Source: an uncultured Bacteroides sp. | GTDB taxonomy: Bacteria > Bacteroidota > Bacteroidia > Bacteroidales > Bacteroidaceae | Assembly (NCBI RefSeq): GCF_963678425.1 | Contig: NZ_OY782855.1 | Coordinates: 1,860,001-1,924,000 of the forward strand | Reading direction: 5' to 3' | DNA: 64,000 bases | Shown here: one piece after another, positions 8,008-18,241 of the stretch | Position numbering within the stretch: position 1 is the stretch's first letter | Layout: the number at the start of each line of letters is the position of its first letter | Translations under genes and position numbers: made by a program | The notes under the pieces: model-generated | Seen by the model: the letters and a program-made list of their open reading frames with translations, nothing else | What the model was told of the DNA's origin: nothing | Database searches by the model: none

Positions 8008-8910
8008 TTACTGAACTGAAATTTTCGTAGTTTCCTGCAATGAATTGCTTTTGGCCTTTACAATATATACACCCTTATTCAGGTTGCCAAGATCAACGGA
8101 CGAAGAGAAATCTCTTAAGACCAGACTTCCGGCAAGAGTGTAAATGCTCACCTGAACTTCACTTTTCAGGGTAAGGGTTTTACCATCAAAACGAATACCG
8201 AAAGGAGAATCTTCCTTCACACTGTTTATTCCGGTTGGAGTGGAAGTAAGAACCTTCATGCCCTGAACAATAAGAGGGTTTTTCATAAAGTTTTGAAGAC
8301 GGGCATAAATGGGCTTAGCAGATGTCAATGTAAAGACAGGTTCGAATCCGCTGTTCAGAATCTCCATACCCTCCCACTTTTTCTGTCCAGCAGATCCTAA
8401 CTTGGAAAATACGGTTGTATATTTAGCCGATACAGTGGTGTAATTATTAAAATTCTGGCTAATATCAGTGCTACCGGTCAGCTTGGCATACATTGTACTG
8501 CCGCCTGATAGAAACAAATTGAACGAAGTGCACGAAGGCAGACAAACAACAAAACTACCCCCATTAGTTCCGGATGTAGCAGAAGCAGGCGCTATTTTAA
8601 TACCTCCCATCTTTGCACCAACACCACCCATGATTCCATCGGTTCCGGCACCCTTAATTGTATCACTGGCCTCTGTGTCCGCGTAAGGATCAAAGTTAGC
8701 TGAAACCATCTGAATTTTTTTTCCACCGGGATCTACCATATAATCATCATTATTTGCCAGCCCAATATATTTATCAATCTTAGCCTGTGTATCAAACCAA
8801 ATCCAGCCATCTGCATCAATATCGGCTGCATCAAAATAATTGTACTGTGCACACATAGATGACACCATTCCAAAGCAAACAATCATAAAAGTAAAAATTC
8901 TTTTTCCCAT
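8008..8910 (-). CDS. Secreted protein of unknown function with C-terminal sorting-like domain
   Basis: 300 residues. A signal peptide (MGKRIFTFMIVCFGMVSSMCAQ) is followed by a region opening YNYFDAADIDADGWIWFDTQ, then glycine/serine-rich beta-type sequence, and a C-terminal stretch (FGIRFDGKTLTLKSEVQVSI, then YTLAGSLVLRDF and KGVYIVKAKSN) typical of the type-A secretion/sorting domain. I do not recognise the N-terminal part. Its place between susD-like and protease genes on one transcript suggests a surface binding or accessory role, but that is inference. Confidence 0.8.
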   Translation of the reverse strand: MGKRIFTFMIVCFGMVSSMCAQYNYFDAADIDADGWIWFDTQAKIDKYIGLANNDDYMVDPGGKKIQMVSANFDPYADTEASDTIKGAGTDGIMGGVGAKMGGIKIAPASATSGTNGGSFVVCLPSCTSFNLFLSGGSTMYAKLTGSTDISQNFNNYTTVSAKYTTVFSKLGSAGQKKWEGMEILNSGFEPVFTLTSAKPIYARLQNFMKNPLIVQGMKVLTSTPTGINSVKEDSPFGIRFDGKTLTLKSEVQVSIYTLAGSLVLRDFSSSVDLGNLNKGVYIVKAKSNSLQETTKISVQ

Positions 8911-8939
8911 ATAGCTACATTTTTAAATTAATAAACGTT

Positions 8940-10697
8940 TTACATTTCAGTCCATTCCGGATTTTGTTCTATACCATGATATCGAATCTCATCCCAGGGA
9001 ATAGGATAATAATATTGATAGTTATTAAATGTTCTCACTCTCTTAGGATACTTATCCATGTTAGAGATTGTATATGAATTGTCTTTGCCGGCTTCGGCCA
9101 CAACCTTCATCATTTTCAAAGGATTGGTTCCACCACTCATTTTCTCTACTGCAATTCCCCAACGGAACAGATCCCAGTAAGTAGTTTCTTCAAAAGCCAT
9201 TTCTACCCGACGCTCATTCACAATATCGTTCCAGGTAACGCTACCCAATTGATTCATGTGTACACGATTACGAATCTGGTTAACCATAGCAAGCGCCACA
9301 TCGGGCTTGTCTAAACGAAACATTACTTCGGCATAATCCAGCAGAACCTCGGCATATCTCCAGATAATATAGTTCTGACTACTGGCATTTGTTTCATTAT
9401 TATCAATAACCTGAGATTCGTTAACAAACTTACCCATGTAGTAGCCTGTCTTTGAAACTGCGGCTGAGTTATCAGAGCCATAAGGTGTAAGATCAGCTCC
9501 GGCAACCTCTTTCCCATCGACTTTATTATAATGGATCTCCATTACATGACCGCGGAAGGAACATCCATCATACAAGATATTGGCATAAAAACGATAATCG
9601 CGGTTATCATACGGATGAGCAGGATCATACGGTTTTCCATCGCGCATACCATACTCATTGACATGATTCTGTGTAGGAGTATAAGCGGCAGTAGTACCTC
9701 CAAAAAATGGAGAGACAGACTCACGGTCTAATTTATGACCAAAGCCATTAGCATAATCTCCATTATCAGAATGCTGAACTTCAAGAATAGATTCTTCACT
9801 GTTCTTTGTCAGAAAGATTTTGCGATATTCATTTTTTATGCCATCCTGAGTGGTTCCCGATATTTTTATCAGCGAATAAGGGAGCTTCATAACATCTTCA
9901 TAAGAAGAAGCTGCCTTGGTAAGCATCTCATGAGAACGATCTGTGGTAAACCCAAGATAACTTTTTTCCTTATTCTGGAAAACAGGACTGGATGCCCAGA
10001 AATAGGTTTTAGCCTTGAGCATCAGAGCTGCTCCTTTGGTTACACGACCAACATTGTCTGTTGTGTTCTTCTCCGGAAGAAATGATGCAGCTAAGTCGGC
10101 CTCTTCAGCAATGAAAGAAACCATTTCATCATACGAAGCACGCGGGAATTTTGTTCCGTCATTCAAAGGATCATAAGGTTGCTTGATAAGCAACGTTCCT
10201 CCAAACTGACGAAGCAACATATAGTAATAATAGGCTCTGAAGAAATGACACTCACCCAGGAGTCTGTTTTTATGATCACCATCCTTTATTTTACTCTGGT
10301 TCTCAAACAATATATTAACAGATTGAATACGGGTATAGTAATTAGTCCAGTTTGAAAGCGCTTTTCGTGTTATCTCAGACATGGTACTTTTTAATATATC
10401 TCCATAAGCTGTGTTGTACCAATCTGCTTTACTAACAATAATCTGATCGGCAAACCAAGGAAGATATTCCCTTGAAATACCTTTTAATAATGAATTGGTA
10501 GGCATATAAACAGAGAAACCGCTATTCATATTTCTGTATAAAGGCAACACATATTCATCAAGAAGCAAATCACTTCCCCAGATGGTTTCCTGAGAAAGCT
10601 TATTGATGGGCGCATCACGAAAAATGCTGTCACATCCGGTTTGTATAAACAGGGTGACTAACAAAAATGCCGAAAGTATATATTTCTTATAGTTCAT
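8940..10697 (-). CDS. SusD/RagB-family outer-membrane nutrient-binding lipoprotein
   Basis: About 585 residues from the ATG at 10697; an in-frame ATG at 10709 would add four residues. The leader ends in a lipobox (LFIQTGC), so the protein is anchored as a surface lipoprotein. The helical SusD body is seen in LLGECHFFRAYYYYMLLRQF near residue 145 and VNERRVEMAFEETTYWDLFRW near 525, with the usual YPIPWDEIRYHGIEQNPEW at the C-terminus. SusD proteins cap the SusC channel and capture ligand. The susC gene lies 17 to 29 bases upstream depending on the start. The protease neighbours suggest a peptide or glycopeptide ligand. Confidence 0.95.
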   Translation of the reverse strand: MNYKKYILSAFLLVTLFIQTGCDSIFRDAPINKLSQETIWGSDLLLDEYVLPLYRNMNSGFSVYMPTNSLLKGISREYLPWFADQIIVSKADWYNTAYGDILKSTMSEITRKALSNWTNYYTRIQSVNILFENQSKIKDGDHKNRLLGECHFFRAYYYYMLLRQFGGTLLIKQPYDPLNDGTKFPRASYDEMVSFIAEEADLAASFLPEKNTTDNVGRVTKGAALMLKAKTYFWASSPVFQNKEKSYLGFTTDRSHEMLTKAASSYEDVMKLPYSLIKISGTTQDGIKNEYRKIFLTKNSEESILEVQHSDNGDYANGFGHKLDRESVSPFFGGTTAAYTPTQNHVNEYGMRDGKPYDPAHPYDNRDYRFYANILYDGCSFRGHVMEIHYNKVDGKEVAGADLTPYGSDNSAAVSKTGYYMGKFVNESQVIDNNETNASSQNYIIWRYAEVLLDYAEVMFRLDKPDVALAMVNQIRNRVHMNQLGSVTWNDIVNERRVEMAFEETTYWDLFRWGIAVEKMSGGTNPLKMMKVVAEAGKDNSYTISNMDKYPKRVRTFNNYQYYYPIPWDEIRYHGIEQNPEWTEM

Positions 10698-10726
10698 AAT
10701 TGAAAACATATGATAAGTACAGTTTA

Positions 10727-13700
10727 TTAGAAACCAAAGTTTAAAGTCATTGCATAAGAACGCTGTATGGGGTAACCGCGCAAAGATTCAGGGTCCATAT
10801 CCTTTAATGAGGACCAGGTAACCAGATTACTTCCCTGCAATGAGAGACTCAAAGAAGAGATCTTCAGTTTTTTCAATACCGACGCAGGTAGGGCATATCC
10901 CAAAGACAACGTTTTCAAACGAACGAAATCACAGTTTTTCACCCAAAAGGTAGACTCCAGACGATTGTTATCATTAGCTGTAGCGAACTTTATACGAGGA
11001 TATTCTGCATCAGGATTTTCGGGTGTCCAGGTCTCAGTCAGATGATATTGTTGAAAACGCTGTAAGCTACTATTCTCAAGTGAATAAAGTTCTTTTATAT
11101 TTTTCTTATAACCGGACAATCCCTGGAACATTGCATTAATGAAGAAACCATTATATTTTAAACCCAGCTTAAAACTCATGGATAAATCAGGGTAAGAAGA
11201 GTTCTTTACAGGTATTCTATCCGCATCAGTCAATTTTCCATCATCGTTTTGATCTTTGTACTTGATATCACCGGGAGCTAATGTTGCATTGCCGGAATTA
11301 TCCTGATCTAATTTCTGACTTTGAATTTCTTCATAACTCTTGAAAAGTCCGTCGGCCTGATACATCCACCACACCATACTACTTGTTCCAACACGTCTTC
11401 TATTCTCTGCAACAGAAGATTCGTCTCCATAATCAAGATATTTATCATTTGTTTTAGACAGAGTCAGTTCAGCGTCATACTTAAATTTATTAATGGCATT
11501 CTTATGTGTAATGGTAAGATCCCATCCCCACGCCTTTAATTTACCAAAGTTCATATATGGAAGATTGCCTTCAACACCGGTAGAAGGTGGATAGAGATAA
11601 GAAGGAGCCTGAGCAAGCATATCAGTCTGATATCTCCAGTAATACTCAAAAGAAAGGCCCAACCGATTATTCCAGAAACCTAAATCGGTTGCAATGTTAT
11701 AATCCCGGCTTTTTCCCCAGGTAATATCAGGATTAGGATAGCTCCCTGTACTAAGGACAACCCCGGGTTTAATAGAGCTACCAATATTGTACCCCTGACG
11801 AAGAGAATACATATAGTTCAGCAAATAGGAGAAGTTTTCAACATCGCCATCATTTCCCAGGAGACCCATAGACCCCCTGAACTTAACATTAGACAAGACA
11901 TCCTGTTTCCAGGTTTTGAAAAACTGTTCGTTAGATAAGACCCAGGAAGCAGATACAGAAGGGAAAAAGCCCCATCTTTTATCCGGAGCAAACTTTGTGG
12001 ATCCATCGACCCGGAAATTGCCTTCCACGAAATAACGGTTATCATATCCATAAGTAAGACGGCCAATCAAAGAAGCACGTTCTGTATAAGATTCGTCGCC
12101 GGATAAAAGCGCAGAAGTGGCTGTACCCATAACCTCAGGATAAACACCTGGCATATCTAGATTTGTACCATCCAGAGACCTCACGTTATAGTCCTGGTAA
12201 TTTGCAACCAGCAAACCGGAAACATTGTGCTTAGCAGCAAAAATCCGGGAATAATTAACGCCTGCCTCTAATAACTTATTATCAACGAACTGATCTCTTT
12301 CTTCCAACGATATTTTAGCCCTTGGATAAACAGTTAAAGGATCTTGTGAGGTACTGTTTGTATTTTCATGAAAAAGATAAAGTGGAGCGGGACTATTGAA
12401 TGTTTTCTTTGTAGTGCTATTGTTATCGAAAGTAGCACGCAAATAAGCTGAAAGTCCTTTTACAAAAGGTATATCATAGTTCAGGTTCGCTGTGATTGTG
12501 CTCATATTAGACTTATTCTTCACATATCCACCTAGCCCGTCAACAGCAACAAGAGGATTACTCCCGCTGATGCTGGCCAGCGAACCATCGGTAAAGCGAA
12601 GTACCTGCAAAGGAGAATAACTATATGCGGCATCAATCGTTGTATAGCTTGTATTCTTATTGTCAGAGCGGGAACCGTTCATATCTATAGAAAAGACAAG
12701 CCCTTTGAGCAAAGTGGCATCCAGCTTTACAGAATAATTATAACGATCGCGTCCAATGCCACTGTACAAACCGGTTGTACTGGCATAGCCTCCTGAAATA
12801 TAATAATTTACGAACTGATTTCCACCGTTCAAAGATAAGCTATGGGTACTGGATGAACCAAACTTCTTTAAGTAATCAAGCATATTCTCATCCCCATAAA
12901 CATTAGGAGTTGAATGTGTACGGATTGCCTCCAGCTGTTCATTTGTGTATGGAGAATAGGTACTTGAAGGAGAATTGTCTACTGCTCTATTGTACAATTT
13001 AGCATATTCATAGGCATTTAAAAATTCCGGTAACTTTGTAGCTTCCTGAAGACCAAATTGTCCACGGTAGTTTACACGCACTTTCTGCTCACCTTTTCCT
13101 CTCTTCGTTTTTACCAGAATCACACCATAAGCGGCACGGGCACCATATACAGCAGCAGCAGCAGCATCTTTCAGGATCGAGATACTTTCCACGTCGTCGG
13201 GATTAAGATCGGAAAGGCGGGTTTCTTCACCAGAGTTATTAGTAAAACGAGGTACACCATCAATAACCAATAACGGAGAACCCTTTACACCACGGATACT
13301 GAGAGTAGATTCTTTAGAAGAACTAGGATCACCGGTAGACGACATAACCTGCAATCCGGCAACCTGACCGTTTAAAGCCTGATCTATGTTTAAAGCCGGC
13401 ATATTCAAAAGATCTTCTCCATGTATCACTTCTATTGAACTGGTAAGAGCTGATTTCTTCTGTGTACCATAACCTACCACAACAATTTCATCTAATTGCC
13501 GGGCATCATCTTTCAGTGTTACTTTAATATTATTTTCTCCCGGTTTCAGTTTTACAGTCTGTGGCTGATAACCTATGAAAGACACAACTAGCTCGGCTCC
13601 ATTAGATGGAACCGACATAGAGAAATCACCATTCAGATCGGTTATTACTCCGGTTGTTTTAGCCTTGGCTTTCACATTAGCTCCTATAATTCCATCTCCT

Positions 13701-13804
13701 GAAGCATCTACAACCCGACCTTTTAAGGTGTAGGGATGAGCTGCGTTCTGAGCTGAAATGCCTATAGCAACAAAGCAAAGTAATAAGCATATTAGATTCT
13801 TCAT
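10727..13804 (-). CDS. SusC/RagA-family TonB-dependent outer-membrane transporter
   Basis: 1025 residues. A signal peptide ends near residue 18 (ISAQN). A carboxypeptidase-D regulatory-like domain (about 25-105, LKGRVVDASGDGIIGANV) is followed by a TonB-box/plug segment (LDEIVVVGYGTQKKSALTSS) and the SusC signature SIRGVKGSPLLVIDGVPR. The rest is a beta-barrel ending in an aromatic residue (AMTLNFGF). It imports ligand across the outer membrane using TonB energy together with the adjacent SusD. There is no FecR/anti-sigma signalling extension and no regulator gene beside it. Confidence 0.97.
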   Translation of the reverse strand: MKNLICLLLCFVAIGISAQNAAHPYTLKGRVVDASGDGIIGANVKAKAKTTGVITDLNGDFSMSVPSNGAELVVSFIGYQPQTVKLKPGENNIKVTLKDDARQLDEIVVVGYGTQKKSALTSSIEVIHGEDLLNMPALNIDQALNGQVAGLQVMSSTGDPSSSKESTLSIRGVKGSPLLVIDGVPRFTNNSGEETRLSDLNPDDVESISILKDAAAAAVYGARAAYGVILVKTKRGKGEQKVRVNYRGQFGLQEATKLPEFLNAYEYAKLYNRAVDNSPSSTYSPYTNEQLEAIRTHSTPNVYGDENMLDYLKKFGSSSTHSLSLNGGNQFVNYYISGGYASTTGLYSGIGRDRYNYSVKLDATLLKGLVFSIDMNGSRSDNKNTSYTTIDAAYSYSPLQVLRFTDGSLASISGSNPLVAVDGLGGYVKNKSNMSTITANLNYDIPFVKGLSAYLRATFDNNSTTKKTFNSPAPLYLFHENTNSTSQDPLTVYPRAKISLEERDQFVDNKLLEAGVNYSRIFAAKHNVSGLLVANYQDYNVRSLDGTNLDMPGVYPEVMGTATSALLSGDESYTERASLIGRLTYGYDNRYFVEGNFRVDGSTKFAPDKRWGFFPSVSASWVLSNEQFFKTWKQDVLSNVKFRGSMGLLGNDGDVENFSYLLNYMYSLRQGYNIGSSIKPGVVLSTGSYPNPDITWGKSRDYNIATDLGFWNNRLGLSFEYYWRYQTDMLAQAPSYLYPPSTGVEGNLPYMNFGKLKAWGWDLTITHKNAINKFKYDAELTLSKTNDKYLDYGDESSVAENRRRVGTSSMVWWMYQADGLFKSYEEIQSQKLDQDNSGNATLAPGDIKYKDQNDDGKLTDADRIPVKNSSYPDLSMSFKLGLKYNGFFINAMFQGLSGYKKNIKELYSLENSSLQRFQQYHLTETWTPENPDAEYPRIKFATANDNNRLESTFWVKNCDFVRLKTLSLGYALPASVLKKLKISSLSLSLQGSNLVTWSSLKDMDPESLRGYPIQRSYAMTLNFGF

Positions 13805-13815
13805 ACTTTGCCTTC

Positions 13816-16398
13816 TTATTTCTTAAACAAATTATCAATTGTTATCACCTGATAATCATAAAATTCTCTGTCGGCCTTCGTTTTTGCAGAAGCTATGTGT
13901 AGCTTATACAATTGAGAGATTCTCTTTAACTGAGCTATCATCATTGGTTCTAAATGATCCTGAGATAATGAAGGTAATCCAATATTAATACGGGCAAAAG
14001 AGTGATGTTCATCAGAATCTAAAGAAGAACAACTGCAAGGAATAGAAGGCTCATTATCAAGACTCACCAAATCATTATATGCGTCTAATGCAAAAGCACT
14101 TTTCTTAGCTGCTGCAGCATTCAGATTAGTATACTTTATCATCACATCAATCAGGGATTTCTGCAAGTTAATATCTGCATTGGTCAAAGCTGAATTACTC
14201 AAAGTGGCTTTGAAAACTTCCGCAATGACATCATTCATATAATCACCCAACTTATAATTATGTACCGGATCTATTTTTTCTGCTTCAGAGATACGATATA
14301 ATGCAGTACCATTCAAAAGACAACCAGCAACAGACGAACATAACTTGTCATTTGAGTTCATATCAAGACTCAGTTTCATCATCAGTTTTCCCGGAGTGAG
14401 CCAGTCATTGTAAGTACGTGCCTGATTAACAAGCCAGTTCAAAGCTCTTTTCTGATCTTTTTTGGGCAGATAGTTCTTTAAAAATCCCGTCTCACCTTGT
14501 CTTACTTCTTCAAATCTCACCCCACCTATATAAGGCATTACATGGCGTAAATGGCGAGTATACTGCTTTACTATTTCAGAATAGATTGTTTCTACATCAT
14601 CATAGGTATTTCCTTTTTGTAGTGTCCAGGATTCTAAATTCTTCATAATAATTTTCAGGTTACTAATTGCCAGATTTCCAGCTTTCATATGGTCGTTACC
14701 CAAATCTTCGGTCTGGTCAGTTGGATCAATTGTTCCTAAAAATTGCTGAGCTCCAAACTCATACATTGGATTGCTCTTTTTTTCTTCTATCCATTTTGTC
14801 AGAGTTGTTTTCTCATCAGAAGGGGTCTTAGCATCCGAAATTAAACGATAACCCCAGTTTATTGCATAGATATCATATACACCCAATACAGGAGGAGTTA
14901 ATTTTACGCCTCTTTCAACATCTCCCGGTTGTGCAACAAAATTATTTCTTGCATAATCCATAATACTTGGAGTAGTGCCATACTTTTGAGTAAATGAGGC
15001 ACTTCGCAATGAATCAACAGGATATGAGTAGCTTGCACCCATATTATGCATTAATCCTAATGTATGGCCAATCTCATGTGCTGCAGCATAACGAATAGAT
15101 TCACGCATTACATCATCGTCAAATACAGGTTTGCGAACACGAGGGTCAACAGCTGCTGTTTGAGTAAAGCGCCAGTTATGCAACAAAGAGATAATATTAT
15201 GATACCAAATAACATCTGCACACAGAATTTCGCCTGTTCTTGGATCAACATAACTTGGTCCCATTGCATTAGCAACCGGAGTAACTGCATACTTTACACA
15301 ACTATATCTCATATCGTCCGGATCAAAGTCCGGATCATTACTTGGGTAATCCCTGGCAACAATCGCATTCTTGAATCCTGCAGTTTGAAACGCTCTATTC
15401 CAATCTTCAATACCTTGTTTAACAACACCTCTCCATTTCTCAGGAAAAACAGTATCCACATAAAAAACAATCGGTTTCTTTGGTTCAACTAATTCTCCCT
15501 TCAGGTATTTTTCCATGTCTCCGTCTTTAGGCTCTAACCTCCAACGATGGATGTAATTGAAAGGTTCCACTTTATCCTTATTAGAAGTATATATGTCCAT
15601 ATCCGAGTTAAAGAAGCCGACTCTGTTATCCTGCAAACGCATTCTCATTGGATTATCAGGTAATACGCAAAAAGAACGATGCACTGTAACTGTATAAGGT
15701 TTATCCAAAGGCTGAGTAGAATATGATAGCATACTAACGATTTCAATATTCTTAGAGAAGGTTTTCAAACCAATAATATTAGATGCATCAGAAACAAAAA
15801 CACCTTTTATAGCATCCGAAGAACCAAACAATTTGGATATCGGATTTTCTTGTTTAATAGGACTGATGCTTTTTTCGTTTCCTCCAAAAAAGCTGGTCAC
15901 ATCAATAACTACGTTTTTGTCATTCCTTGCTACGATCTTAAATCCTTTGAATACCGGATCGGAGAAATTACGTGCAAAAGATGGAGCAATAGGATCATTC
16001 ATATCCACGAAGTTGTTACTCTGAACCAAATGCATATATACATTCTGATTATCTTTACTAAAACGAATCAGCATTGGACTTGTGATCATTTGTCCGGCTA
16101 CAAAATCGCGTGTATTACTTGTTGAAGCAACACGATTGGCCAACAAATAAGTATGTGCAAATGCTGAATCGGAAATCTCAAAATACAATTTGCCTTCCTT
16201 ACTATTTAAGTGGGTTATAAAAAAACCTTTTTGAGTCTTTGCCTCTTTTGTGATTTTTTTATAATCTGCATTTGTGCTGTTTGTAGAATCTTTTTTTAAT
16301 TCAAGACTAGCCAAAACTTTAGATTTTTTCCCAAAACAAGAAGTATTAAAAGAAAATAACATAATTAACAAAAGGATGCTAAAAAAACCTACTCTCAT
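13816..16398 (-). CDS. Zinc-dependent metalloprotease lipoprotein (DUF5118/DUF5117/DUF4953 type)
   Basis: 860 residues, first gene of the operon. The leader ends in a lipobox-like NTSC near residue 20, implying a lipoprotein. The zinc site HEIGHTLGLMHNMGAS near residue 439 is the metzincin-like motif of the DUF4953 domain. The preceding 400 residues, starting KKITKEAKTQKGFFITHLNS, match the DUF5118-DUF5117 arrangement of this Bacteroidetes protease family. YVDPRTGEILCADVIWYHN near residue 385 is another family hallmark. It probably cuts proteins at the cell surface or in the periplasm and supplies peptides to the SusCD pair, which begins 11 bases downstream. The specific substrate is unknown. 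Confidence 0.9.
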   Translation of the reverse strand: MRVGFFSILLLIMLFSFNTSCFGKKSKVLASLELKKDSTNSTNADYKKITKEAKTQKGFFITHLNSKEGKLYFEISDSAFAHTYLLANRVASTSNTRDFVAGQMITSPMLIRFSKDNQNVYMHLVQSNNFVDMNDPIAPSFARNFSDPVFKGFKIVARNDKNVVIDVTSFFGGNEKSISPIKQENPISKLFGSSDAIKGVFVSDASNIIGLKTFSKNIEIVSMLSYSTQPLDKPYTVTVHRSFCVLPDNPMRMRLQDNRVGFFNSDMDIYTSNKDKVEPFNYIHRWRLEPKDGDMEKYLKGELVEPKKPIVFYVDTVFPEKWRGVVKQGIEDWNRAFQTAGFKNAIVARDYPSNDPDFDPDDMRYSCVKYAVTPVANAMGPSYVDPRTGEILCADVIWYHNIISLLHNWRFTQTAAVDPRVRKPVFDDDVMRESIRYAAAHEIGHTLGLMHNMGASYSYPVDSLRSASFTQKYGTTPSIMDYARNNFVAQPGDVERGVKLTPPVLGVYDIYAINWGYRLISDAKTPSDEKTTLTKWIEEKKSNPMYEFGAQQFLGTIDPTDQTEDLGNDHMKAGNLAISNLKIIMKNLESWTLQKGNTYDDVETIYSEIVKQYTRHLRHVMPYIGGVRFEEVRQGETGFLKNYLPKKDQKRALNWLVNQARTYNDWLTPGKLMMKLSLDMNSNDKLCSSVAGCLLNGTALYRISEAEKIDPVHNYKLGDYMNDVIAEVFKATLSNSALTNADINLQKSLIDVMIKYTNLNAAAAKKSAFALDAYNDLVSLDNEPSIPCSCSSLDSDEHHSFARINIGLPSLSQDHLEPMMIAQLKRISQLYKLHIASAKTKADREFYDYQVITIDNLFKK

Positions 16399-16489
16399 AA
16401 CTGTTTATTTAATTTTTATAATAATAAATAATAATCAATACATTTTACAAAATGACACGCAATAGTCGATATCTATAACTATTTGAGCA

Positions 16490-16497
16490 CAAAGTTA
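16490..16497 (-). promoter_or_regulatory. Promoter -7 box for the protease-susCD operon
   Basis: TAACTTTG on the minus strand, an exact TAnnTTTG match 92 bases before the start codon of the first operon gene. No convincing -33 box was seen. It is divergent to the leucine-rich-repeat gene, so the 196-base gap 16399-16594 probably carries both promoters. Confidence 0.45.
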
Positions 16498-16594
16498 TCT
16501 ATAAAAAGTATAAACGCCTTATATTTATGGGAAAAATATGCTATAATTTATAAATATTATTCATACTTTTACAAAAAATTTAAAAATTACTTAT

Positions 16595-17995
16595 ATGAAG
16601 AAAAAATTACTTTCATTATTATTGTTGCTTTGTGTTACTTTTATGGCGAATGCCCAGGAAGAACCAACTATCACTTTAACCGCTTCAACGGGATCGGCTA
16701 CTCCATTAACTCTTTCTTTTGCTGCAAGCGAAGCCAGTGTTAAACTTATGGTAGACTGGGGGGATGGAACTAAAGTAGAGACTCCTGAAATAGCTATTCC
16801 TGACGGTTATGGGGCATCGACTGCCGTTACTGGAACACCTGTTGGTCAGGGAGTTATTAAAATCTATGGCTCAAAAATTGTATTATTCGATTGCAGCTTT
16901 ACTAGTGGAGCACCCAAAGTATCAGCATTGGATATTACTAAAGCTGTAGATTTACAGACATTAGATGTTACATCAAATTCTTTGGTCTCATTAAATACTG
17001 AAAATAATACAAATTTGACCAAGTTGGTTTGTATGAACAATCTTTTAACAGCTCTGGACCTAACAAAGAACACAGCTTTAACATCATTAGATTGTACAAA
17101 CAACAAACTTACAGTGTTGAATCTTTCTCAGAACACACTTCTGAAAACTCTTAAATGTGGTACAAATCAGTTGAGTACATTAGACTTAACTAATAATACT
17201 GTATTAACAGATCTATATGCACTAACAAACCTGCTTACTTCAATTAATCTGTCTAAGAATGTAAATCTTGGTTATGTTTCACTGAATACAAACCTGTTAG
17301 AATCCTTGGACGTTACAAATTGCAACAAGATAACAAGATTGTTCTGCCTGTCCAACAAACTAACAGAACTAAAGACCGGTACCATAGCAACGGGATTAAA
17401 CTGTAGCAAGAACAAACTAACATTTTCTACTCTTCCTACAATCTCAACTTTAGGCACTGGTTACACTTATTATCCACAAGATAGCTTGTCAATAGCTAAA
17501 AGTATTAAAGTTGGTGATGAGCTTGATCTTTCCGCTCAAAACAACATAAATGGAATTCTGACTGCTCCCCAAGCTACCACTTACACCTGGCAAACAAAAA
17601 CAGGTACAGCCTTGGTTGCCGGAACAGATTATACAGAAAACAATGGTAAGTTTACTTTCTTAAAAGCTACCAGTGAAGAAATTTATGCTAAAATGGCATC
17701 GACTGCATTTCCTAAATTCACAGGCACAAATTCTTTTATGACTACTACTATAAAAGTTCTAAGCAGTCCTGTGGGCATGACATATTCATCAGCTGATTTA
17801 GTGCAAGTGTTTAATCAATCAGGTGACCTGTATATTTCTAATCTAAAAGGTGGAGAAAACATTAAGGTTTACAATGCCCAAGGTGCAAAAATAGCAGAGA
17901 CTATTAATAATAATGCAACAGCTAATTTCACAGTCAAATCTGGCATTTACATTGTAACAGTCAATGGAAAAGCTTATAAGGTTGCTATTCAGTAA
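16595..17995 (+). CDS. Secreted leucine-rich-repeat protein with sorting-like C-terminus
   Basis: 466 residues. A signal peptide (MKKKLLSLLLLLCVTFMANA) leads to a PKD-like start (KLMVDWGDGTKVETPEIAI). Residues about 115-265 hold eight or so leucine-rich repeats of roughly 21 residues with the pattern LTxLDCTNNKLTVLNLSxNT, similar to internalin- or BspA-like secreted LRR proteins of Bacteroidetes. The C-terminus (IKVYNAQGAKIAETINNNAT, ending SGIYIVTVNGKAYKVAI) resembles a type-A sorting domain. It is divergent from the protease-SusCD operon, so it may serve in binding proteins or host surfaces. Function is inferred only from architecture. Confidence 0.85.
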   Translation: MKKKLLSLLLLLCVTFMANAQEEPTITLTASTGSATPLTLSFAASEASVKLMVDWGDGTKVETPEIAIPDGYGASTAVTGTPVGQGVIKIYGSKIVLFDCSFTSGAPKVSALDITKAVDLQTLDVTSNSLVSLNTENNTNLTKLVCMNNLLTALDLTKNTALTSLDCTNNKLTVLNLSQNTLLKTLKCGTNQLSTLDLTNNTVLTDLYALTNLLTSINLSKNVNLGYVSLNTNLLESLDVTNCNKITRLFCLSNKLTELKTGTIATGLNCSKNKLTFSTLPTISTLGTGYTYYPQDSLSIAKSIKVGDELDLSAQNNINGILTAPQATTYTWQTKTGTALVAGTDYTENNGKFTFLKATSEEIYAKMASTAFPKFTGTNSFMTTTIKVLSSPVGMTYSSADLVQVFNQSGDLYISNLKGGENIKVYNAQGAKIAETINNNATANFTVKSGIYIVTVNGKAYKVAIQ

Positions 17996-18050
17996 TCTTC
18001 CATATACAAAATATAGCTTACGGAATTATTTAGTTGCTATTTATAGCTTA

Positions 18051-18081
18051 AAAGGCTGCCCGAAGAAGGCAGCTTTTTTTT
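18051..18081 (+). terminator. Intrinsic terminator after the LRR gene
   Basis: GCTGCC (18055-18060) pairs with GGCAGC (18068-18073) around a 7-base loop and is followed by a run of eight or more T residues. It is 56 bases past the LRR stop codon. Confidence 0.85.
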
Positions 18082-18190
18082 GGCTCAGTCAATATTCTTG
18101 GGGGATAATGTTAAAATCATTATTTTTGCATCTTGAAAAAGTAGAAAGACAATCCCACTCCCATAGAAATTGCTGAATTATCTGATTTTA

Positions 18191-18241
18191 TTCAGCAATA
18201 AATAAAAACCATTCTCCAATAAATAAAAACCATTGGAGAAT
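18191..18241. repeat. Three-unit 21-bp-period intergenic repeat
   Basis: TTCAGCAAT at 18191, TTCTCCAAT at 18212 and the inverted TTGGAGAAT at 18233 are spaced exactly 21 bases apart; the first two are followed by the same tail, AAATAAAAACCA. The same spacing and a closely related core recur at 42129-42179. It lies in a gene-free stretch between convergent genes; no function is known. Confidence 0.75.
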
